DNA of 64,000 bases, taken from NCBI GenBank assembly GCA_036274595.1, contig DASUFL010000016.1:1-64000 (forward strand), read 5' to 3'. Numbering within the stretch: position 1 is the first letter of the stretch; each line of letters starts with the position of its first letter. Shown here one piece after another: positions 9,601-17,535 of this stretch. Origin of the DNA: WS-9 sp036274595 (lineage in GTDB: Bacteria; Eisenbacteria; RBG-16-71-46; SZUA-252). The notes below the pieces were generated by a model. It saw only the letters and a program-made list of their open reading frames with translations, had not been told where the DNA came from and ran no database searches. Position numbers and translations under genes: made by a program.

Positions 9601-10210
9601 GGCCCGTCCCTTCGTTCTCGTCGATCGTGTAGACCGTCATGTACGAAGGTCCGGACAGTTTCGTGAAGGTGAGCGGATCTCCGTTATCGTCCGAGGCTGA
9701 GAGCGCCTGGTCCTTCGTCTCGCCCCCGCGAAGGCTCATGTTGGCGATCGGTGCCAGCACCGGCGCGACCTCGGCAGCGTTCGAGACATCCACGCGGAAT
9801 TTGCGGTTGGCGAACAGGGACCCGTCGGTGACCTGCACGATCACGGTGTACGACCCCGTATCCGACGGTCCGGGCGCGAGATGGACGTTCCCGGTGGCTG
9901 TCCCCGCTCCTGGATCCGTCGTGGTGACCGTCATGAAATCAGGCCCAGCCGACTTGGAGAACGTGAGCGGGTCGCCGTCCGCGTCGGTCGCTTGGAGCGC
10001 CTGGTCGGCGGTCTCCCCCGTCTTCAGCGACATGTCCGTCAGCACGGACATGACGGGTGCCGCGCCGCTCACGGTCCCGGCCCGAACGGCCGCAGCCTCC
10101 GACATCGAGACCCCCGCCGACGCGTGGCCCGGCACGAAGACGAGCGCGCCCGTGAGCAAAAGGGCTATGGCCATCCAGTTGTGAGACATGGAACTACGGC
10201 GAGTCGACAT
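6641..10210 (-). CDS. Giant secreted protein: Ig-like repeats, FG-GAP/VCBS propeller, PKD, FlgD-type tail
   Basis: An 1189-residue exported protein. ATG 10210 is preferred because AGGGGGG lies 7 nt upstream; the open frame continues to 10276 without such a site. A signal peptide (MAIALLLTGALVFVPGHASA) is followed by four Ig/cadherin-like repeats with the 'DxDGDxLTFxKxSGPxFM' signature shared with the 2882-5683 protein. Then come about eight FG-GAP/VCBS repeats (motifs such as DLNGDGALDLV, DFNGDDVPDIA), which normally form a calcium-binding beta-propeller. Another Ig-like unit, a PKD domain (WTYGDGSTGNG) and a FlgD-type tail (NPLNPDAVLTF, GRLVRRLL, SGIYFFRV) close the protein, which ends in Lys. 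The likely role is adhesion or surface architecture. Confidence 0.92.
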   Translation of the reverse strand: MSTRRSSMSHNWMAIALLLTGALVFVPGHASAGVSMSEAAAVRAGTVSGAAPVMSVLTDMSLKTGETADQALQATDADGDPLTFSKSAGPDFMTVTTTDPGAGTATGNVHLAPGPSDTGSYTVIVQVTDGSLFANRKFRVDVSNAAEVAPVLAPIANMSLRGGETKDQALSASDDNGDPLTFTKLSGPSYMTVYTIDENEGTGLVRLAPPSGTAGTPTGAVQVSDGTLSDQQTFFITVTSNTAPVLYYPSSMYVAAGDTANQIVYAYDNDGDALTFYKVSGPGFMLVSTISSTGGNGTGLVHLAPQDSDIGSFNGTVAVSDGLATDQKPVYISVSPRNRPPVLAQPLDMTMVVGELAEQTVTATDPDFDYVTFTKVSGPAFVTLSSYYSSNMVTISARPGAGDVGTASVTISASDYSHTVTASFMVTVQAGNFPALCPSNSFLTSDLPVGSGLIEVQSADLNGDGALDLVAELADEDRVAVLLGVGDGSFSDPLYLAAGDVPASGAIGDFNGDDVPDIAIANFGYSSTNNISIFLGDGSGGFGQRRDINCGGRVRSVVTGDLNRDGKLDLVATRLDLGSLAVLRGAGNGTFASPTSVTTGASPWVVQLGDLDRDGDLDAVVVNGSDSDISVLLNVNGNLGSRADYSVPTPLGLAVGDLNEDGKPDVAVTSGQSYYVSVFLGNGNGSLGMKRSFPTGDRPSLITIADVNGDDHADLATANFYGSSASILLGSGTGAFAPRTDVPTSYNAYGIAAGDFDDDLRTDLVVASTSGSLTFIMNQCAPHRDHPPVVKAPKSSTTSEGVQVTVAVTASDPDGPAIATLTANVAGLPLGHNATFVTDPGNGSGTFRWTPGYMDARPTPYSVTFTASNNLSGSASTKILVLNSNRAPVASAGGPYTAFIGAPLGFNGSGSVDPDGDAIVFSWTYGDGSTGNGPNPVHTYTATGVFGVALTVTDGTLYSVATTTATIVEMLQARAFTSNGNKSIKLSAGKRRWCVDIEPVGRSFANVEVDLSTLLMKSAGTGSVSEIHAITDKSALTVDRDGNGIPEIEACFLKDDLRLLFGSMHGTSTVTVSLEGRLFAGGVFRTQIDLLVTASGGGNLAASISPNPLNPDAVLTFHTEAMSTAQVDLYDVRGRLVRRLLEQEGLPAGYHDVRIDGRNDNGEKLASGIYFFRVRAGAEEMTGQFAILK

Positions 10211-10315
10211 CGGTGGGCCCCCCTGGTACCGCAAGTCATGAATGCTGCGCGGGCTGGCGGGGAGAGTCCGGCCCAACGGGCTGCGGCGCGACTAAAGGTG
10301 AAACGCGCCGTCGGT

Positions 10316-10339
10316 CCGATTCCGCACAAACGGAATCGG
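10316..10339. promoter_or_regulatory. Perfect 9-bp inverted repeat in the divergent region
   Basis: CCGATTCCG (10316-10324) and CGGAATCGG (10331-10339) form a perfect inverted repeat with a 6-bp spacer, CACAAA. It lies between the divergent surface-protein gene and the thiolase operon. It is not followed by a T-run on either strand, so an operator for a dimeric repressor (for example TetR type) is more likely than a terminator. The regulator is not in the window as far as I can tell. Confidence 0.45.
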
Positions 10340-10367
10340 GGCATGCGGAGAGAACTCGCGGGGGATC

Positions 10368-10396
10368 TGGACCGAAGGGCTCGGCCTTGTCACAAT
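10368..10396 (+). promoter_or_regulatory. Possible sigma-70 promoter of the thiolase operon
   Basis: TGGACC (10368-10373) and CACAAT (10391-10396) are separated by 17 bp, each matching 4 of 6 consensus bases. It lies 49 bp before the thiolase start. A 7-bp GC hairpin (10407-10423) falls in the predicted leader just before the ribosome site. Confidence 0.35.
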
Positions 10397-10444
10397 GCCC
10401 GCTTGTGCCCGCCTTCGGCGGGCCCCCTACCCAAGGAGACCTGG

Positions 10445-11638
10445 ATGAAAGCCCCCGAAAGCGCCCTCCCCAAGGCCCGGATTCCCTACGGCACCTGGGG
10501 CAGCAGTTATTTCCCGGCCTGGCAGACGTCTGCGCTGGCCGAGGTCAACATCGGTCAGTTCGCCGGCGAGGCCGCCAACCGCATCTTCGGACTCCGCAAG
10601 GTTCCAACCGAGCGGATCGAGTTCCTGGTCATCGGCTCGACGATCCCATGGCATTGGAAGTTCTGGACGGCGCCGCTCGTCGCCTCGTGCATGGGACATC
10701 GCATTCCCGGTTATCACGTGGAGCAGGCCTGCGCGACCGGGCTCCAGGCGGTGCTCCTCGCGGGGGCCGAAGTGCAGGCTGGGCGCGATGTCGTGGGCGT
10801 GGTGACGTTCGATCGCACGAGCGATTCGCCCGTTGGCGTCTTTCCGGAGCGCCGTGCCCATGAGCGCACCCACGCCCTCGCGGATGTCTGGGACAACTTC
10901 GGCTTCGATCCCGCGACCGGGAGCTCGATGATCGCCGCCGCGGGCAAGACGGCGCGAAAGTACAAGCTCGACCGCAAGGAGGTCGACGACTGCTCCTATC
11001 GCCGCTACGAGCAGTACTTCGCCGGCAAGGAGTCCGGCTTTCTCGACCGGGTGCTCGTGCCGTTCGATGTTCTGAACGTGAGCGGCCGCCCGCTCGGGCG
11101 AATCGACGACGACCTCGGCGTGCGGCGCGTGACGCGAGAGGGCCTGGGTGGGATGCGCGAGCTCGAGACCTGCGTCACGAGCGGCGGCCAGACCCACGCG
11201 TCGGACGGCATGGCCACGCTCCTCGTCACCACGGCCGAGCGGGCGAAGGAGCTGAGCCCGCGCCCCGAGATCGAGATCGAGCTCGTCGCGAAGACCGAAG
11301 TGCGCACGGATCCGAGCCTCATGCCCGAAGCGCCCGCGCTCGCGGTGCAGAAGCTCCTCGAGCGCACCGGAATCACGCTCGATGACGTCGCGGTCTTGAA
11401 GAACCACAATCCCTTCGCGGTGAACGACGTCGTCTTCACGAAGGTCACGGGCTACGACTGGGCCGGCATCAACAACAACGGCTGCCCGCTCGTGTGGGGC
11501 CATCCGCAGGGACCGACGCTCACTCGCGTCCTGATCGAAGCGCTCGAGGAGGCGGTGGAGCTGGGTGGCGGCTATGTGCTCGTCTTCGGCTGCGCCGCCG
11601 GCGACGTCGGCATCGCCTCTCTCTTCCGGGTTTCGTAG
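10445..11638 (+). CDS. Acetyl-CoA acetyltransferase / thiolase family protein
   Basis: A 397-residue thiolase, the usual family length. ATG 10445 has AAGGAG at 10433-10438; the open frame upstream is only the shadow of the divergent gene. The catalytic triad is complete: nucleophile C96 in VEQACATGLQ, H353 in WGHPQG, and C383 in GCAAGDVG. It would condense or cleave acyl-CoA plus CoA in the cytoplasm. The next gene, a dehydrogenase/hydratase fusion, starts 10 bp downstream, so the pair resembles a FadA-FadN/FadB beta-oxidation unit. The direction (degradation or synthesis) and the chain length cannot be told from sequence. Confidence 0.93.
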   Translation: MKAPESALPKARIPYGTWGSSYFPAWQTSALAEVNIGQFAGEAANRIFGLRKVPTERIEFLVIGSTIPWHWKFWTAPLVASCMGHRIPGYHVEQACATGLQAVLLAGAEVQAGRDVVGVVTFDRTSDSPVGVFPERRAHERTHALADVWDNFGFDPATGSSMIAAAGKTARKYKLDRKEVDDCSYRRYEQYFAGKESGFLDRVLVPFDVLNVSGRPLGRIDDDLGVRRVTREGLGGMRELETCVTSGGQTHASDGMATLLVTTAERAKELSPRPEIEIELVAKTEVRTDPSLMPEAPALAVQKLLERTGITLDDVAVLKNHNPFAVNDVVFTKVTGYDWAGINNNGCPLVWGHPQGPTLTRVLIEALEEAVELGGGYVLVFGCAAGDVGIASLFRVS

Positions 11639-11647
11639 GAGATCGCC

Positions 11648-13759
11648 ATGGCCACGACGATGAACGACGTGCGGACGAAGGGCGCCATGCGCCGGCCCAC
11701 GCTGGACACGATGGGACTCGGCGGAGTTCTCGACATCTTCCGGCGCGGACGGCTCCCGGTGGAGACCTCGGCGCTCGTGGATCAGGTGTTCGGCCCCGCC
11801 GGGGATCGCGGCGCGCTCGTGATCTCGGGCGCGAGCGGGATCGTGGGCGCCGGCAAGGCCATGCAGCTCGGTTCCAGGCTCCAGCCCTTCGACGTTCGGA
11901 TCGCGGCGCTCGACGTCCCGGGCGCCCCGGACGGAATCACGCGACAGTACGCGGGCCTCGTCCAAGCATTCGGCCAGAGCGGCGCCGCCGCGATCATGCA
12001 GAACATCGTGCGCCTCTCCTACGACGGGAAGACGCTGCCGGCCGAGCTCAAGCGCATGCGGCCGCGCTTTCTCCTCGAAGCGATCCCCGAGATCCTGGAC
12101 GTGAAGCGGGCCCACTACGATCTTTTCCGCCGCGAGTTCCCCGGCATCGAGATCCGCTCCGTGACGTCAGGCTTCCCGAGCCGCGAGCTCGGAGTCGGGA
12201 TCGCTCATCCCGCGTTCCCGCACGAGATCAACAAGGTGTGGGAGATCGTGGAACCGAAGCCGTCACCCGCGACACAGCTCTTCTGGTCGCTCGGCCTGAT
12301 TCCGGTCGAGGTGAGCGACGACTGGTCCTTCGTGCTGGACGTCCTCTTCTGCGGATTGACGCACGCCGCGCTTCTCTACCACCGCGCGTCGAACATGCCG
12401 TACTGGAAGATCGACAAGTACGTCCGCCGCCTGGTCGGCGCGAATCTCTTCCGCGCGCATGATGCGATCGGCGCCGCGGGCGCGAGCTTTCTCACCTGGT
12501 CGTGCCTGCACCACCTGGGCGAGCAGTACGGCGATCTCTTCCGCCCCACCGCGGATCTCGAAGAGCACCGCCGCACCGGCGCGCCGTGGTATCCGCCGAA
12601 TCACTTCCGCCCCCTCGTCGATTGGAAGATGACCGAAGCGGACGAGGAGGAGTTCCGCACCTGGATTCTCGGCCCCCTGTTCCAGATGACGACGCTCATG
12701 CTTCACGAGAAGCGCGGGCATCTGTCGCACCTGAACGCGATCGGCGAGCTGTGCGCGCAGTTCCGCCAGGGCGCGCTCGCGATGATGCGCCGGCTGGGTC
12801 CCGACGCGGTGATCGCGCGCGTGGAGGCGTACCACAAGCTCCATCCGGCCGCCGCGAAGAGTGCGTGGCATCCGGATGCGCTCGGTGCGATGGAATCGCC
12901 GGAATGGCGGCAGCTCTACGTGAATGCGGAGCACGACGGCACGGTCGGCGTCGTGACGATGGGACGCGAGAGCCTGAACGCGGACGTGATCGCGGAGCTG
13001 AACCGCGCGTTCGACTGGCTGAAGGCCGGGGGCGTCTCCCGCGTGATCCTGACCGGCGACTTCCATCTCGCGACCCAGATGGTCGGCGCGGACACGGCGG
13101 AGTTCTATCCCGCGCTCAGCGATCCAGCCGCCGGCGCTCGGTTGTCCGCCGAGTGGTCCCGCACCGCACGGAGACTCGAGGCCGATTTCGAGACGTCGGT
13201 CGGGTTCGTGAACGGCAAGCGCTGCCTGGGCGGGGTGCTCGAGCTGATGCTCCACTGCCACTACCTCGTGGCGGTCGAGGATGCCTCGCTTGGATTCCCC
13301 GAAGTCACGTTGCCAGTCGTGCCTGGAATGGAAGGCTGCCACTGGCCGTTCCGCAAGGCACCGCGGGACTCGTGGCCGAGAATCGCCGCCCTTCTCCTGG
13401 GCGGTGCGCCGGTCAAGGCGAAGAGCGCCGTGGGGTGGCTCCTGGACGCTGCGGCGCCGATGGAATCGGCGCTCGCGACCGCATGGGGGCTCGCTATGGG
13501 TACGGCCGCCGCCAAGCGCCGCCCGCTCGAGCAGGGCGCGCTATCGGGCGTACCGCGCGGGGTTGCGGGCCTGCCGCCGGCCGAGGCAGGCACGGCAGCG
13601 GCCCGGGCAGCGATCGCGGACTGCGTCCAGCGATCGTGCGAGGTCCCGCTGGCGGAGGCATTGCGCGTGCAGTCCGAGGCCTCGGGCGCGTTCATGTCCT
13701 CGAAGGAGTGCCGGTCGGGCCGGGTCGGCCTGGAGTACGCCCGCACGATGGAGGTCTGA
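11648..13759 (+). CDS. 3-hydroxyacyl-CoA dehydrogenase / enoyl-CoA hydratase fusion
   Basis: A 703-residue protein with a ribosome site (TAGGAG) overlapping the thiolase stop. The N-terminal half has a Rossmann loop, GASGIVG at 61-67, and regions resembling the 3-hydroxyacyl-CoA dehydrogenase core and helical C-domain. The C-terminal third (about 430-625) is crotonase-like, with the segments GKRCLGGVLELML and LGFPEVTLP that line the oxyanion hole. The order dehydrogenase-hydratase is that of FadN, opposite to FadB. The dehydrogenase half is divergent: the loop is GASGIVG rather than GxGxxG with AG, and the HFFNP motif is replaced by HPAFPHEINK. It probably carries out the two middle steps of beta-oxidation, though the first half may have another substrate. 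Confidence 0.85.
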   Translation: MATTMNDVRTKGAMRRPTLDTMGLGGVLDIFRRGRLPVETSALVDQVFGPAGDRGALVISGASGIVGAGKAMQLGSRLQPFDVRIAALDVPGAPDGITRQYAGLVQAFGQSGAAAIMQNIVRLSYDGKTLPAELKRMRPRFLLEAIPEILDVKRAHYDLFRREFPGIEIRSVTSGFPSRELGVGIAHPAFPHEINKVWEIVEPKPSPATQLFWSLGLIPVEVSDDWSFVLDVLFCGLTHAALLYHRASNMPYWKIDKYVRRLVGANLFRAHDAIGAAGASFLTWSCLHHLGEQYGDLFRPTADLEEHRRTGAPWYPPNHFRPLVDWKMTEADEEEFRTWILGPLFQMTTLMLHEKRGHLSHLNAIGELCAQFRQGALAMMRRLGPDAVIARVEAYHKLHPAAAKSAWHPDALGAMESPEWRQLYVNAEHDGTVGVVTMGRESLNADVIAELNRAFDWLKAGGVSRVILTGDFHLATQMVGADTAEFYPALSDPAAGARLSAEWSRTARRLEADFETSVGFVNGKRCLGGVLELMLHCHYLVAVEDASLGFPEVTLPVVPGMEGCHWPFRKAPRDSWPRIAALLLGGAPVKAKSAVGWLLDAAAPMESALATAWGLAMGTAAAKRRPLEQGALSGVPRGVAGLPPAEAGTAAARAAIADCVQRSCEVPLAEALRVQSEASGAFMSSKECRSGRVGLEYARTMEV

Positions 13760-13839
13760 CCGCAGGCGCCTCCCTCGGGCCGTACGCTCCCGTCCCGACG
13801 CATCCGACCACGATGCGATCTGTCCAACACGGAGGCGCC

Positions 13840-15648
13840 ATGATTCGATCGACTGCCCCGGTCGTCGTCTCGCTCTGCATGCTCGCCCTTTCCTACCCGG
13901 AATCAACCGCTCGAGCGCGCACGCAGGCCGTATCCTCCCCCACCATCATTGACAACGACGATCGGATGAAGGTCAACAGCCTGGACATGGTGGTCACGAA
14001 CCATGGCTCCATCGCCTACGACCTCCTGACAGGTCAGGGCGGCCTGGTGTATCCCAACGGCACCAGCAAGGTTCTCACCTATGCGGCGGGCATCTGGTTG
14101 GGGGCGAAGGTCGGCGGCGAGGTGCGCACGGCGATGGGCGAGTACATCCAGGAGTACGCACCGGGCCCCATGTCGGGAGGCACGTTCTTGCCGGACCAGA
14201 TCCAGTTTCACAACTTCCCCATCGGACCCGGTGGCGCAGGATACTCCGATTATATGAATGAAGCCGTTCCGCAGGGCGCGCCTCTCGACAGCCTCGGGAA
14301 CCCTCTGCTCCTCGGTGATGCGCTGATCTGGAGCGTGTTCAACGATGCAAATTCCGCACTGCATACCAATATCGCCGGGGGCACCGCACCGCTCGGTGTG
14401 GAGGTCCAGCAGTCCGTGTTCGCGTTCAGCCGGTCGGGAGCTCTAGGCAAAGCCATCTTCGTGAAGTGGAGGCTGGCGAACAAGGGCACGAATCAGCTCG
14501 ACAGCGCCTATGTATCGCTCTGGGCGGACACCGATCTCGGCGATCCAAACGACGACCTAGCTGGCTGCGACACCACGATGAATCTCGGATACGCCTACAA
14601 CGAAACGAGCAACGACAACGTGTACGGCTCCGCTCCGCCGGCCATCGGCTTCCACATGCTCCATGGGGCCACGGTCAACGGCGCCGACCTCGGGATGACC
14701 TCCTTCAGGAAGTACATCAATGGAGAGGATCCTACGAGCCCGGATCAGACCTATTTCTACCAGTCCGGGCGAAACAAGGACGGCTCGGCCCTGCACGTAT
14801 GCTACGACCCGGCGCAGGCCGTCACGACGTACGAGGTGTCTGGATTGGACCCTTCGTCCTTTGCTGGCTGCTCGAACTGGGTCGACACGGGCGGCAACGA
14901 CCGAAGGCTCTTCCTCTCATCGGGTCCGTTCACGATGATGCCCGGAGACACGCAGGTCGTGATCGTGGCGATCGAGGTGGGACAGGGCACGAACAATTTC
15001 TCGTCCATCCAGGACCTCCGGAATGTCGCGGGTTGGGTGCAATACATCTACGATGCCGGGCTCATCGAGCCAAGCACCGCGGTCGAGTCATCCCTCATCG
15101 AGTCTCGGACCGAAGTGGGCGCCAACCACCTCGTCTGGTACGTCCCGGGCTCGACCGGCACCCCGGTCACGATCGAGCGGTGCACGGCCTCGAGCGACTG
15201 GAGCGGCGTGGCCGAAACAATGCTGCCCTCCGGCGGACGGATTGTATTCGACGACACCGACGTGATTCCCGGCGAGCGGTACGGCTATCGCCTCACCCTC
15301 TGGACCGCGGGGGGCAAAGATCACACGGATGAGACGTGGCTCCAGGCGGCTTCGGCGGCTGAAACCCCCACCACCCTTCGCCTGCTTCCAGGACGACCCA
15401 ACCCGAGCTCGACCACGTTCCGGATCCGGCACTACATTCCGAAGCGCGGGTCGTTCCGACTCAGCGTGATCGACGTGCACGGCCGCACGATCCGGACCCT
15501 CTCCAACCGCGAATTCGCGCCGGGTTGGTCCGAATCCACTTGGGATGGACGGGACCAGGAAGGTCGCGATGCCGCATCCGGCACCTATTTCCTCCGCATC
15601 GAGGGCAAGAACTCGACCGAAACGCAGAAGGTCGTCCTCATGCGCTGA
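13840..15648 (+). CDS. Secreted protein with FlgD-type C-terminal domain
   Basis: A 602-residue exported protein. ATG 13840 has GGAG 5 nt upstream and begins a signal peptide (VVVSLCMLALSYPESTARA). The large N-terminal part (about 35-420) belongs to a type seen in FCB-group exported proteins: a DND-rich beginning, 'AGIWLGAKVGGEVR', and repeated references to Trp/Asp beta-strands; its role is unknown to me. The last 85 residues are a FlgD-type Ig-like tail (GRPNPSSTTFRI, HGRTIRTLSN, ASGTYFLRI) ending in Arg. It lies 80 bp after the beta-oxidation genes, and is probably a separate unit. An ATG at 13813 in the same frame is a less likely start. Confidence 0.85.
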   Translation: MIRSTAPVVVSLCMLALSYPESTARARTQAVSSPTIIDNDDRMKVNSLDMVVTNHGSIAYDLLTGQGGLVYPNGTSKVLTYAAGIWLGAKVGGEVRTAMGEYIQEYAPGPMSGGTFLPDQIQFHNFPIGPGGAGYSDYMNEAVPQGAPLDSLGNPLLLGDALIWSVFNDANSALHTNIAGGTAPLGVEVQQSVFAFSRSGALGKAIFVKWRLANKGTNQLDSAYVSLWADTDLGDPNDDLAGCDTTMNLGYAYNETSNDNVYGSAPPAIGFHMLHGATVNGADLGMTSFRKYINGEDPTSPDQTYFYQSGRNKDGSALHVCYDPAQAVTTYEVSGLDPSSFAGCSNWVDTGGNDRRLFLSSGPFTMMPGDTQVVIVAIEVGQGTNNFSSIQDLRNVAGWVQYIYDAGLIEPSTAVESSLIESRTEVGANHLVWYVPGSTGTPVTIERCTASSDWSGVAETMLPSGGRIVFDDTDVIPGERYGYRLTLWTAGGKDHTDETWLQAASAAETPTTLRLLPGRPNPSSTTFRIRHYIPKRGSFRLSVIDVHGRTIRTLSNREFAPGWSESTWDGRDQEGRDAASGTYFLRIEGKNSTETQKVVLMR

Positions 15649-15665
15649 GTTCACAGGGCCTTCGA

Positions 15666-16169
15666 TTACCGGTAGGCACGCCTCGTGATGTCGCTCAGCT
15701 TCCTGCGGAACGAACGGGCCGCGGTCGCCGTGCGAGTGACGACGAGAAGCGTGTCATCTCCCGCCACCGTGCCCGCGATCTCGGGCCAGCCGAGCGAGTC
15801 GAGTGCGCGTCCCACGCCGTGGGCATTTCCCGGCGGAGTCCGGACGAGCGCCAGATTCCCGATCAGCTCGACGGACTGGATGAAGGCGCCGACCTCGAGC
15901 CGTCGCTGCGACTCGTCCATGACTTCGTGCGGGGCCTTCGGGAGGACGTAGCGGACCCCCTCGCTTCCCGGCACCTTGCCGATCCCGAGATTCCGGAGGT
16001 CGCGGGAGAGCGTGGCCTGGGTGGCCTGGAATCCGCGGTGCTTGAGATGGTCCGCGAGCTCCTGCTGGCTCCGGATCGCGACCGCTTGAACGACCTCGAC
16101 GATGGCCTTCCGCCGCGCCGTTGCGTCGGGGTCCTGTGGACCTCCACGGCGCGGTGCATAAATATTCAT
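15666..16169 (-). CDS. argR: Arginine repressor ArgR
   Basis: A 167-residue protein of ArgR length. The N-terminal winged helix contains the diagnostic TQATLSRDLR recognition helix. The C-terminal hexamerisation and arginine-binding domain has VRTPPGNAHGVGRALD and AGTVAGDDTLLVV. With bound arginine it would repress arginine biosynthesis and regulate catabolism. No arg biosynthetic gene lies in the window. The start region overlaps an ARG-box pair (16155-16189), so the gene is very likely autoregulated. It converges on the secreted-protein gene with 17 bp between. Confidence 0.95.
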   Translation of the reverse strand: MNIYAPRRGGPQDPDATARRKAIVEVVQAVAIRSQQELADHLKHRGFQATQATLSRDLRNLGIGKVPGSEGVRYVLPKAPHEVMDESQRRLEVGAFIQSVELIGNLALVRTPPGNAHGVGRALDSLGWPEIAGTVAGDDTLLVVTRTATAARSFRRKLSDITRRAYR

Positions 16170-16189
16170 TACCTCTGTATTTTAATTCC
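16155..16189. promoter_or_regulatory. Tandem ARG boxes at the argR start
   Basis: Two sites match the ArgR half-site pattern TGAAT-N4-ATTCA: TGCATAAATATTCA (16155-16168) and TGTATTTTAATTCC (16176-16189). Each has one mismatch per half-site or better, and the offset is exactly 21 bp, the spacing known for paired ARG boxes in enterobacteria. The stretch is strikingly AT-rich for this genome. It overlaps codons 1-5 of argR and its leader, fitting autorepression. Confidence 0.75.
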
Positions 16190-16238
16190 CGCGGTGCGGC
16201 GCGAGTCAAGGGGCTGCCGACAGCACGCCGGGGCTGCC

Positions 16239-17021
16239 TTACGGCAAGAAGCGCTTCCGCTCCAGCAACCGGCGCAGCTTCTCCGAGTCCTCCCGGAACA
16301 CGACCGGATCGTACTTCGCCTCGCTGGTATAGAACTGAGCGAGTGACGTGATCCCGAGCTCCTCCACCTTCGCCTTGAGCTCGGGGTGTGCCATGTAGCG
16401 CGCCCATCCCTTCACTTCGCGCTGCTCGTAGGTGGCCTCGAGCTCCCTCTCATCCGGACGGCGGTAGGTCTCTTCGTGCAGGAATGCGGCGAGCGGCAAT
16501 CGATCCCGCTTCGGGGGATCCTCATCGGGGTGGCCGACGACGACGGTCGTCACGGGTAGGCAGGTATCCGGAAGCTCGAGGAAGTCCGCGATCGCTCCCA
16601 TCGAATGGAGCGTCGTGCCCATGTAGCAGATGCCGAGGCCCTGCGCCTCGAACCCGAGGCAGGCCGACTGCGCGAGGATGATCGCGTCGAATGCGGCGAC
16701 GTGATAGCCGATGAGGTTGTCGAAGTTGTCACGCGCGCCGCGCCGCTTGAGCCACTCCCGCGTTCGGAACCAATCGGCGCAGAAGGTCACGAGCAGCGGA
16801 GCCTCGAGGATCATGTCCTGCTCGAAGTGGAGCTCGTAGAGGCGCCGCTTCCGGTCGGGATCCCGCGTCAGGACCATCGAGACGGCGTTGAGATTGCCCG
16901 ACGACGAGGACCCGGCGATGGCGTCGCCGAGCACCTGCTCCACGACCGCGGTCGGGATCGGGTCGGGCTTGTACTTGCGAATGGAGCGGTGACGGCGGAG
17001 CAGGTCCGAGAGATCGGTCAT
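16239..17021 (-). CDS. Nitroreductase family protein
   Basis: A 260-residue flavoprotein. I chose ATG 17021 (MTDLSDLLRRHRSIRKY) because the family begins with this RRSIRKY-like FMN-binding helix; the open frame continues to 17255 but the added residues are not family-like. Further family features are the SSSGNLNAVSMVL segment (usual 'PSGGNxQPW') and the GLGICYMGT loop that contacts FMN. It would be a cytoplasmic NAD(P)H-dependent FMN reductase of quinones, nitro compounds or similar substrates. The C-terminal 50 residues, rich in charged helices, resemble the NfsA/Frp type. The ribosome site is weak. Confidence 0.88.
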   Translation of the reverse strand: MTDLSDLLRRHRSIRKYKPDPIPTAVVEQVLGDAIAGSSSSGNLNAVSMVLTRDPDRKRRLYELHFEQDMILEAPLLVTFCADWFRTREWLKRRGARDNFDNLIGYHVAAFDAIILAQSACLGFEAQGLGICYMGTTLHSMGAIADFLELPDTCLPVTTVVVGHPDEDPPKRDRLPLAAFLHEETYRRPDERELEATYEQREVKGWARYMAHPELKAKVEELGITSLAQFYTSEAKYDPVVFREDSEKLRRLLERKRFLP

Positions 17022-17248
17022 GGTCGGGGTCCCAGGGGCCATTTGGCCGTGCCAGTTCGGCACAGTGTGACGCTCGTGAGGCACAGCATACACCTTGGGA
17101 CCGCCTTCGGACCTGCCATGCCGCCCAGGCGCCGGCCAAGCCAGGGAGTTGTGACAATGATGCTTACCACTTGTCTCGTCCCCCACCCGCCCCATGGCAT
17201 GTCGGGTGCTATGTACCTTCGCGTGAGGGCCGGGAGGGCGAATCAAAG

Positions 17249-17443
17249 ATGACACAGAAGGACGCTGATGCTCGTGCTGCCGCGCTGGGGCTTTCTGCCT
17301 GGGTGACCCAGGCGATCGCGGTCGGTCGCAAGTCGCGGATCGTCGATCTCTACTGCGTGGGCTTCGCTTCGATCGAGGTGCCTCTGGCCGAAGCGGAGAG
17401 TTGGGAAGAGGCGTTCGAGAAGGTGTCTCAGATCATTCGCTGA
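17249..17443 (+). CDS. Small hypothetical protein, 64 aa
   Basis: The product begins MTQKDADARAAALGLSAWV. GGGAGGG lies about 10 nt before the ATG, and an extended -10 like sequence (TGCTATGTA, 17207-17215) lies upstream. It has an amphipathic helix followed by a short beta-rich part (IVDLYCVGFASIEVPL) and a helical end, so it may fold as a small domain. I do not recognise a family. A hairpin terminator follows the stop at 17477. Confidence 0.55.
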   Translation: MTQKDADARAAALGLSAWVTQAIAVGRKSRIVDLYCVGFASIEVPLAEAESWEEAFEKVSQIIR

Positions 17444-17476
17444 CCGACTTTCAGGCGATCGATTCTCCCCACGAAA

Positions 17477-17504
17477 AGCCCCGGCGGCCGTGACCGCCGG
17501 GGCT
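17477..17504. terminator. Bidirectional intrinsic terminator
   Basis: AGCCCCGGCGG (17477-17487) pairs perfectly with CCGCCGGGGCT (17494-17504) around a 6-nt loop. On the minus strand the stem is followed by TTTTCG. It sits between the convergent 64-aa gene and the STAS gene and probably serves both. Confidence 0.8.
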
Positions 17505-17535
17505 CGCTTCGTCTTGGCGTGACGTCACACCGGGC

